A stretch of 22,966 bases of DNA from the NCBI GenBank assembly GCA_946803715.1, contig CAMPET010000026.1, forward strand, positions 132,679 through 155,644, in the 5' to 3' direction. The notes under the pieces were generated by a model. That model saw only the letters and a program-made list of their open reading frames with translations. It had not been told where the DNA came from and ran no database searches. This DNA comes from Beroe ovata (taxonomy: Eukaryota > Ctenophora > Nuda > Beroida > Beroidae). Numbering within the stretch: the stretch's first letter is position 1; each line of letters begins with the position of its first letter. Positions 19,601 through 22,966 of the stretch are shown piece after piece. A program made the position numbers and the translations under genes.

Positions 19601-21993
19601 GTAATGAGCTTGAATCTTCAGAATCAATTGATTCCGATTATCAGAGTGACACATGGAATAAAACAGAGGAGAAAGTTCGGGATGTCTGGTCGTCAGTTCT
19701 TGATCTTCATCCTGCTGATATTGGATTAGATGACGATTTCTTTATGTCTGGTGGAGACAGTATCAAATCTCTCCATCTTGTGGCTGAATTGAGGAGATCT
19801 TTCGCATCCAAGGTATCGGTTAAGGATGTTTTCACTAGCAGAAATATCAGAAAATTGTCTTCTGTAATTGAAAATCGGCTACAAGAAAGGATCAGTGTTA
19901 AATCCACCTATCATGATAGTACTAATGTGGCTGAAGTCTCCACATGTCTTCTGCCAATTCAGGAATGGTTCTTTGCAAAGCAACTGCAGAACAGAGATTC
20001 CTGGAATCAGTGCTTCGCTATACGCCTTCCAGTCAATTTTGATGTTGAGAAGATCAGATTTGGAGTTCAACGGATTATTGAATACCATGAAGTTTTCAGA
20101 TACCGGTTTACCAAATCAAGTGATTGTTGGACTCAATCTTTAGCCAGTGGAGCATATTTGAATTTCCACGTGATTGATGCCACTGATATGGCCGATGAAT
20201 GGTTGTTTAATCAGTTGGCATCAATCCAGTCCAGATTCAATCTTGAGAGGGGGCCACTGTATGCAGCTGTGTGTATAATGAGGGAAGAGTATTCATTGAT
20301 TTGGTTTTCAGTGCATCATCTCATAGTGGATACTTTCAGTTGGGAAATCATCAGAAATGAACTTAGAGCAAGTTATCAGCAACAACATCTTCGAGTTAGT
20401 GACAATGCATCTGTGACACTTACTGAGTGGTTATTAAGCAGTAAGCAAGCTGTCTGGTCGTACCATGTCCAATCGCACTGGGAAAGCATGAGAAATAAGG
20501 TGTCTAAGTGGAATGAAGACATAAGGGACATTCTCAGTCCTGCATCAACAAGTCATTTTGAACTACAATTTCAGTCTCCTAGTGCTCTATACAACAAGCA
20601 TTTCTCTCCCTATATAATATTGCTTGCTTCTCTAGGTGAATCACTGAGATCCATCACTGGTTTGAGCAGTAATTTTGTCACTGTAGAAGGCCATGGTCGA
20701 GAAAGTGATGATAAAGATCTTTCCGGCATAGTGGGCTGGTTCACTTCAATGTTTCCAGTAGAATTATGTACGAAAGATTCGTTCTTGGAGTTGGACAGTT
20801 TGAGTTCTACAAAGGACATGGTGGCATCAGTGCCCCAAAATGGAGCAAGTTATGGTCCAATTCACGGCTTTACTGATGGCTTTCTTCCGAAATTCTCGTT
20901 CAATTTCCTCGGAATGATGTCAAAGAACAACGACCAAGAATGGGCTATCACAGATGAGTTTGGAATGTCTCTTTTCCCCTTGGAAGAGGCAAGCAATATT
21001 GATACCTTGGTTGATATTACAGCTGCTGTGTTTGAAGGGAATCTGAAAGTTCAAATTGCATCTCGGCTGAGTAAAGAGATTGCGATAAACCTGACAAGAT
21101 CCTTCGAATCTAACATGAACAGCATTTCAGAATATTTAGCTGCCAATTCTCTAGAAAGAATTGCCACAAGCCACTTACTCCGGCCCCAAGTCACTTACCC
21201 CGGGTCTGAAAGTAGCTTTGACTCATCATCCGATGGGAAGGTCTACTCAGATAATTCTCTGTTCAGAGATGATGACAGTTTGGAGGACGACTCGTATGAG
21301 ATGTTCATATCCCTGGAGCATCAAAAACTGTTCATCCTACCGCCTGGAGAAGGTGGAGGGGAATCTTATCTTAACAACATTGCTCCCATCCTGCAGCCCC
21401 ACTACAGTCTCTATCTCTTCAATAATCTGTACAGAGATCACGGTGAGCCAAACACAATACCCCAATTAGCAGAGTTATACTCTTGCCACATTCAACGCAT
21501 ACAAAGAACTGGAACAGTCCATCTACTTGGTTGGAGTTTCGGAGGCGTTCTAGCATTTGAGATTGCTCTTAACTTGACCATGAAGGGCTTCGTTGTAGGA
21601 AATGTGTTCCTGATAGATCCTTTCTTCGATGTTCCCACAGCATACAGAGACTGCAGCATCCCTGAATCATCAACTGTAGTGGACTGTATCAACATGAAGT
21701 ATAGACCAGCTAGAGAGAAGATTTCAGAAGTGCTTGAGAAGTCAGAAGTTCGGTTCGTGCTCTTCAAAATGGTTAAACCGATCCGAAAGCCAGTTTTAAA
21801 ACAGGACAACCAGTTTTTCAGTTATTATCTCAAGAAACAGTACAATAATCTTGATATGCTAATTCCCGTCAATTCGATTCAGAAACATGACATACAGGAT
21901 AACCATTATACTTGGGTCGGTAACAAAGCTGCTGTAACCAAACTTTGTTTCAAAGTTATTCATCACATGAACTCTTGGACAGATGCTTCTTGA
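11239..21993 (+). CDS. pcbAB: ACV synthetase: delta-(L-alpha-aminoadipyl)-L-cysteinyl-D-valine synthetase, trimodular NRPS
   Basis: This cytosolic non-ribosomal peptide synthetase makes the tripeptide LLD-ACV from L-alpha-aminoadipate, L-cysteine and L-valine, the first step of penicillin and cephalosporin biosynthesis. It has 3,584 residues from ATG 11239; fungal and bacterial ACV synthetases are about 3,600-3,800. The order is short N-terminal condensation-like remnant (1-212), A1-T1, C-A2-T2, C-A3-T3, epimerase, thioesterase, exactly the family layout. Every core motif is intact (see module entries): three TSGT(T/S)G loops, three phosphopantetheine serines (774, 1841, 2841), two condensation HHxxxDG motifs, and thioesterase Ser3433. 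The coding region is one uninterrupted exon. ATG 11239 is chosen because the frame upstream crosses a splice acceptor ending at 11220. Codons are AT-rich with many AGA/AGG arginines, unlike high-GC actinomycetes, so the gene looks adapted to its host. A host phosphopantetheinyl transferase must activate it. No AATAAA occurs before the next gene. Confidence in function is very high. Confidence 0.97.
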   Translation: MSEEVVKHHDNTTRCDLSPYQKPSRDLLQVGHTRVFQTISTGVHLGNIIASDVTKIMEVIWHRVLCIFGSSDNTTLLVENQDGTASWHYLDHRQILDLDIEAASRKLGITSQCENADAIYRCHEVMSSDATEGHSLQFFFKEAPTKEIGISFDSEAYNEESLMSLLEVAAHLLTQVDSNPSLPLRELNIVPPTQIAMMESWNKTDGEFPDKLRLEHLFELAVAGSADDKIAVKHGLQTLTYHELNNTANQVARCLRGQFCVTPGQLVGLLVDKNEHCIILLLALWKCGAAAVAIDPAYPDKRAKFSITDTGLCLILTAAAYVHRMQDISQELDQKLEIISLDDIYGASSKLLSDNCNNELSNTDLAYISYTSGTTGTPKGIKKKHVSLVNSITDLSEKYEVRMSQEENIVLFSTYVFEPFYRQMLMALINGHCLHIVDDGLKLDAIRFSQFLEEERITYLNGTPSILQEYDYSKCHQLKRLILVGEQLTTIRYETLREKFSGKIICEYGFTESAFVTLLKHFRTEDKREDTSLGKPVRNVKCYILDENLSPLPLGVIGTLFVGGAGVSSGYLNRESLTMERFLPNPYQTEQDTEMSMNSLLYNTGDLVSYTRHGEIRFHGRSDFQIKLRGIRIEPGEIETVLSSHCMVERCVVLVRGNGSDDEAARVLIAFCTAKNSMILNLKETDLISFLEDSLPRYMVPSRIVQVNRIPVNVNGKVDMKALPDIPLFTRNTTVDISVSEIERAFADIWSKILGVQANLIPLDADFFILGGNSIRCVQAISQIHQQLGLHCSVDDFFRLKKLNLIVQEIFNREERRDESEIKVKTDTDSILTKGYYLANSMQQSMAYQSMKGESSNGVYTMQSLHEVSADIEPNLFKQAWVLAQQRFSTLRSKFQLGEVSYYMVIDEISSLTYHHHDLSTDSDFEQYVQELIAKDRKQPYDISQSGLFRVHLISVSEHKSIILFSCHHIILDGWSLPKMFEFIFDSYLKLLNRQNAVYLVDSSYQEALLFLESRVMNDLKEDTQFWSTELDKLQDRCQLAGLLLPDKKKIQLSTYNKVETQAEDEICISSSANLHRYCRDHGFTLNSVLQFVWHQVLAAYGNAKQTVVGTTFSGRNIPVNGIQDTVGMMINTLPVIVEHDHMGSQSVISAIAKIQDTINAVNQRAHCWIAKLPTHNFKHELFDSLFIFDVYPCNTVSYHKDSFIVKKVFNYDKLDFPLVAVATGEEWVKFKLMYAEEIFDPVCMRNILELVDFLVTQIVLKESIEVDALDLVTPAQKQLINEFNRTDVEYPLNLCLHEIFEMEVERVAEKKAVIYGEISLTYRELNNLANRLAFVLKRDHDLSLGDKVALFQEKSELLIASILAIWKCGAAFVPIGVDYPEERVEYIIQDSCSKIILTRSKEKKRLSYLNTKSSCQILDVQEIPFQEFDGHIDNQHCQMSSDDLAYIIYTSGTTGKPKGVMVQHRGVANLKFAMEDLFELKKGTEVILSFSNYIFDHFVEQMNDAILTGQTLLILDDNLRYDKKGLHDYMRKNKVTYLSGTPTVVSQYNISNLPHLKRVDVVGEDLKEETFNKLRSQFSGLIINGYGPTEISITSHKRLYYMGDHRTDKSIGHQISNSKTYIVSYRNQLLPIGAVGEMLIGGVGVTQGYLNNTQLTQEKFIPNKFTGDTEHSRMYATGDLVRWLPNGEIEYLGRVDQQVKIRGIRIEMAEIESVIELHPSVEQAAVKPYGSSMKDLAAFVSLKSDCETLNEEDIKRHVSSKVPFSLIPSRIVFLDDLPITPSGKLNYKMLPKIEELRESQTFIPKNEVENKLASLWISVLTIAPHALSSDLSFFQAGGDSLLIVHLISLIRDVFQTSLSVTDIMNNSTIPQQAVLIMDRIEKQLSTIGKVTPIDKPARATPEQQNLLFIHERDENCNAYNIHLTYHLNPVVDINSLDKALELVMERHSILRTVYRFSNEGFIQDVLPVGAVKNVLTYASAKSADEVDRLLIRESKHVFSLDSDPPMRSLLIRNGTILILSVVVHHIAFDGHSASLFEEELRNLYSLVNQGLSKEQDNPVPSFSDFCHSEIMKSIRAPDGTNTASPPPTILNHSVNSPESSDGCKVSFGLNSEFLPTLETISKENKVTLHCLLTAAFFKTLQNVTGESMVSFTSPFGTRTIDYEFTIGFFVSMKEMYLNMNNYSDFPALLESVKDQIHAHLKEVNSHDESRKQISIVFATQNEKNELDAGDLFISRYELKNGEFTPAKFDIYFEVITGNKFRVDVTYKSSIYKSETMKEFVDNFSNVLSSLVEEKSLNHQESMTLESCFIATASQNERRIALIHGDNQLTYKELLIRSLQLSKCLRNNYHVQPGDFVGLYFEKNFGMIISIIAVWMLGAAYVPIDIDQPRDRVKFQVSEADPKVVLCNKNSFEILETFLQCPIFSIEDVQQQIINNFATSCKSGSADNIAYLMYTSGTSGWPKGVLVSQKNLLSFFKAITYTYFHQLQLNFSTVLFLSNYSFDFSIEQIMLSLFRGGTLVLPLDKGPVVFDSAFYDYVNRTGVDFMSGTPSHLTLCQLDSVKNLKVLLLAGEGVSETHFKTFRNSFSGVIIQAYGTTETSVYNTYKIYRDLDEFEDSIGKPLPNSAAVVLDEAMNEVSEGELCILGECVTRGYLNRPRETSDSFIYHNGSLVYRTGDRVKILSNGELQYLERIDSQMSVNGMRIEKGEIESHVLSWDKITQVHVMLHPNSSNLVCYFVSSSKVKNFHLQASLKEKLPEKMIPKRFIEIPAMPLTKNGKIDEKTLLLYCNELESSESIDSDYQSDTWNKTEEKVRDVWSSVLDLHPADIGLDDDFFMSGGDSIKSLHLVAELRRSFASKVSVKDVFTSRNIRKLSSVIENRLQERISVKSTYHDSTNVAEVSTCLLPIQEWFFAKQLQNRDSWNQCFAIRLPVNFDVEKIRFGVQRIIEYHEVFRYRFTKSSDCWTQSLASGAYLNFHVIDATDMADEWLFNQLASIQSRFNLERGPLYAAVCIMREEYSLIWFSVHHLIVDTFSWEIIRNELRASYQQQHLRVSDNASVTLTEWLLSSKQAVWSYHVQSHWESMRNKVSKWNEDIRDILSPASTSHFELQFQSPSALYNKHFSPYIILLASLGESLRSITGLSSNFVTVEGHGRESDDKDLSGIVGWFTSMFPVELCTKDSFLELDSLSSTKDMVASVPQNGASYGPIHGFTDGFLPKFSFNFLGMMSKNNDQEWAITDEFGMSLFPLEEASNIDTLVDITAAVFEGNLKVQIASRLSKEIAINLTRSFESNMNSISEYLAANSLERIATSHLLRPQVTYPGSESSFDSSSDGKVYSDNSLFRDDDSLEDDSYEMFISLEHQKLFILPPGEGGGESYLNNIAPILQPHYSLYLFNNLYRDHGEPNTIPQLAELYSCHIQRIQRTGTVHLLGWSFGGVLAFEIALNLTMKGFVVGNVFLIDPFFDVPTAYRDCSIPESSTVVDCINMKYRPAREKISEVLEKSEVRFVLFKMVKPIRKPVLKQDNQFFSYYLKKQYNNLDMLIPVNSIQKHDIQDNHYTWVGNKAAVTKLCFKVIHHMNSWTDAS
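13669..16866 (+). other. ACV synthetase module 2: C, A2 (cysteine), T2
   Basis: The condensation domain carries HHIILDG (968-974). A2 has TSGTTGKPKG (1451-1460) and YGPTE. Its specificity residues are D1497 H1498 E1501 S1540 D1561 V1563 G1586 I1594 T1595 K1785, i.e. DHESDVGITK, identical to the cysteine code known from ACV synthetases. The carrier motif is GGDS with Ser1841. This module joins cysteine to the aminoadipyl group through the side-chain carboxyl, the distinctive delta linkage of ACV. Confidence 0.94.
16867..19860 (+). other. ACV synthetase module 3: C, A3 (valine), T3
   Basis: The condensation domain carries HHIAFDG (2025-2031). A3 has TSGTSGWPKG (2455-2464) and YGTTE. The specificity residues are D2503 F2504 E2507 S2547 L2568 A2570 A2593 V2601 Y2602 K2778, i.e. 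DFESLAAVYK. The valine code usually reported for ACV synthetases is DFESTAAVYK, so only position 299 (Leu for Thr) differs. The A8 motif reads NGMRIEKGEIE, lacking the usual Arg-Gly start. The carrier motif is GGDS with Ser2841. Valine is the expected substrate, with a small chance of altered preference among branched amino acids. Confidence 0.9.
19861..21993 (+). other. ACV synthetase epimerase and thioesterase domains
   Basis: The epimerase (about residues 2875-3308) has HHLIVDTFSW (3026-3035), VEGHGRE, GWFTSMFPV and FSFNFLG, the standard E-domain motifs. It converts the C-terminal valine to the D form. A serine/aspartate-rich linker follows. The thioesterase (about 3357-3584) begins with LPPGEGGGESY, a stretch typical of ACV synthetases, and has GWSFGG with Ser3433, probable acid Asp3460 and probable His3556 (NHYTW). 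It releases the free LLD tripeptide. All catalytic positions appear intact. Confidence 0.92.
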
Positions 21994-22409
21994 AAAGACC
22001 AAGGTTCACATAACTGTGTCCCAACTTGAACTTTTGTTGTGATGAAACTTGACTCTTGAGTAAGTTAAATGATAACATTAGTTATTTCTTAAGTGATAAC
22101 TTCACTGTTTTTCTTTTCGATTTAGTTCGTGTTTTTTGCCGCCAAAATAACCTTGTATTTTGATGATGCATAAAGGAAGAATTGGCAAGATATATCCCAA
22201 CTTTTAAAGTTACCGATTAAAATCAGAATGTTTATCTTTTGAATGTTGAATTTAAAAATAGATCATTTGATTATAGAATGCCTCTTCTCCATTCGTTTAC
22301 TGACCCTTTCGATTCTGTAAGGCCAATATTCACACTTGGCAATAATTATTGCTTCCACGCCCCATCACTGATAACATCTATTTACATGCATAGCATATGT
22401 TCATTGGTC
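21994..22409 (+). other. Short intergenic region between ACV synthetase and IPNS
   Basis: Only 416 bp separate the stop codon at 21993 and the IPNS ATG. No AATAAA is present; the nearest variants are CATAAA and ATTAAA around 22168-22222. A strong pyrimidine tract ending in tttag (at 22125) could be a 3' splice site for an IPNS leader intron. The IPNS frame stays open upstream to 22239 and includes an ATG at 22278, but that would add 44 residues not seen in the family. Promoter elements could not be identified. Confidence 0.45.
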
Positions 22410-22966
22410 ATGACTGGGGAAGAATTTGTTCCTGTCATTAGCATTGCTCCTCTATTTGGAAGTGATTTTGAAGCTAAACGCAGAGTTGCAGATGAAATAG
22501 ATAAGGTGAGTAATCAGGTAATAAGGTGAGTAATCATGTGAGTATCAGAAAATCGCCGCTACAGGTGTACATATATCGTGAGAATATCATTGATGAGCAT
22601 ACCATCGATGGGGGGGCAGTTGGTCATCAGTCATCAGTCATCAGTATCCTCTCCCCAGGTGTGTAGAGGTTCGGGCTTCTTCTACATCAGTGATCATGGC
22701 ATTGACATGGACCAACTCTATGAAACATCCATGGAGTTTCTTAAAACAATCAAAGATGACGAAAAGCAGCGGATTGCCATTGCTGCTTGGTCAGTATTAT
22801 CGATTGTGTGTGTATCACTGTCTGTGTAATAATGTGTGTGTGCACTGTGCGCGTGTGCACTGTGTGTGTTTGTCTCTCTGCGTCTGTGTCTGTGCCCGTG
22901 TCAGTGTGTATGCGCGCGCATGTGTGTGTGTGTATGTACTGTGTGTATGAGTGTGTGTGTGTATGT
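22410..22966 (+). CDS. pcbC: Isopenicillin N synthase, first two exons; truncated by the window edge
   Basis: This non-haem iron(II) oxidase uses O2 to close ACV into isopenicillin N, forming the beta-lactam and thiazolidine rings. Exon 1 is 22410-22505 and exon 2 is 22659 to about 22789. The first intron is gtgagt...ccccag, phase 0. About 75 residues are visible and align with the IPNS N-terminus: FVPVISIAPLFGSD, then RRVADEIDK, VCRGSGFFYISDHGID, and EFLKTIKDDEKQRIAIAA. The VPxIxIxPLFG start and the GFFYxxxHG segment are diagnostic of IPNS within the dioxygenase superfamily; CRGSGFFY resembles bacterial IPNS as I remember it. ATG 22410 is chosen because it puts the usual few residues before VPVI. 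The iron ligands (two His and an Asp) and the ACV-binding arginine lie in exons beyond the window. The second donor (gtcagt at 22790) is tentative. Its position after the ACV synthetase on the same strand strongly supports the assignment. Confidence 0.92.
22501..22536 (+). repeat. Duplicated splice-donor segment in IPNS intron 1
   Basis: The 16-mer ataaggtgagtaatca occurs at 22501-22516 and again at 22521-22536. It copies the exon end and the gtgagt donor, so two equivalent donors sit 20 bp apart. Use of the second (at 22526) would add 20 nt and shift the frame relative to exon 2. Confidence 0.8.
22624..22644. repeat. Three tandem copies of tcatcag
   Basis: A perfect 7-bp unit is repeated three times just before the polypyrimidine tract of IPNS intron 1. 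It is a small local duplication with no evident function. Confidence 0.85.
22803..22966. repeat. GT-rich microsatellite in IPNS intron 2
   Basis: From about 22803 to the window end the sequence is dominated by imperfect tg/gt dinucleotides with interruptions (ctct, gcgc, tatg). It begins just after the tentative exon 2 donor and continues off the window. Open frames across it are low-complexity artefacts. Confidence 0.85.

Noticed and set aside
11239-21993. Bacterial or fungal contamination as the source of the NRPS
   Set aside because: The same contig carries animal-like split genes on the left and a split IPNS on the right, the base composition is uniform, and a leader intron is visible. 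An assembly chimera can only be excluded with reads.
11239-21993. An aminoadipate reductase or Ebony-like single-module enzyme instead of ACV synthetase
   Set aside because: Those have one adenylation domain; this has three, plus condensation, epimerase and thioesterase domains and ACVS-specific codes.
22239-22409. Longer IPNS N-terminus starting at the ATG at 22278
   Set aside because: It would add 44 residues with no similarity to the family; ATG 22410 gives the expected distance to VPVI.
22805-22966. Open frames in the GT-rich tail as protein
   Set aside because: Dinucleotide repeat giving low-complexity Cys/Val runs; it is intronic microsatellite sequence.

Overview
This is nuclear DNA of an intron-bearing eukaryote, most likely an invertebrate animal. 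Genes are split by short GT-AG introns, spacers are AT-rich with small repeats, and the neighbours are typical animal families (a C2-domain protein and an SLC17-type transporter). A sponge or another basal invertebrate would fit. Springtails (Folsomia candida) are the animals already known to carry beta-lactam genes. The sequence alone does not fix the species.

Layout: 1-1457 spacer with a ~171 bp tandem repeat; 1458-2698 (+) last four exons of a C2-domain protein resembling tricalbin or extended synaptotagmin; 3539-4394 (-) a two-exon small secreted cysteine-rich protein; 4395-6228 a repeat-rich spacer with a 16-bp tandem/hairpin array and GTCACGTGAC palindromes; 6229-6909 (+) a two-exon small protein starting MGCGAS (predicted lipid anchor); 6910-8618 spacer; 8619-10728 (+) a three-exon SLC17-like transporter; 11239-21993 (+) a 3,584-residue non-ribosomal peptide synthetase in one coding exon; 22410 to the window end (+) the first two exons of an isopenicillin N synthase (IPNS), cut off by the window edge in a GT-rich intron.

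The main discovery is the right half. The giant protein is an intact delta-(L-alpha-aminoadipyl)-L-cysteinyl-D-valine (ACV) synthetase, domains A-T-C-A-T-C-A-T-E-TE. Its three specificity codes read out as EPRNIVEFVK (aminoadipate), DHESDVGITK (cysteine) and DFESLAAVYK (valine, one position away from the usual valine code). The next gene on the same strand, 416 bp away, begins an IPNS, the enzyme that closes ACV into the penicillin nucleus. Together they form the core of a penicillin/cephalosporin pathway embedded in a eukaryotic chromosome. The order and orientation (synthetase then IPNS, same strand) resemble bacterial clusters rather than the divergent fungal pair. The SLC17-like transporter just upstream is notable because mammalian SLC17A1 is known to carry benzylpenicillin, so it is a plausible but untested export or storage partner. 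The synthetase has no coding intron and is flanked by intron-bearing host genes, which fits horizontal acquisition followed by adaptation to the host (AT-rich codons, a probable 5' leader intron, introns in the IPNS).
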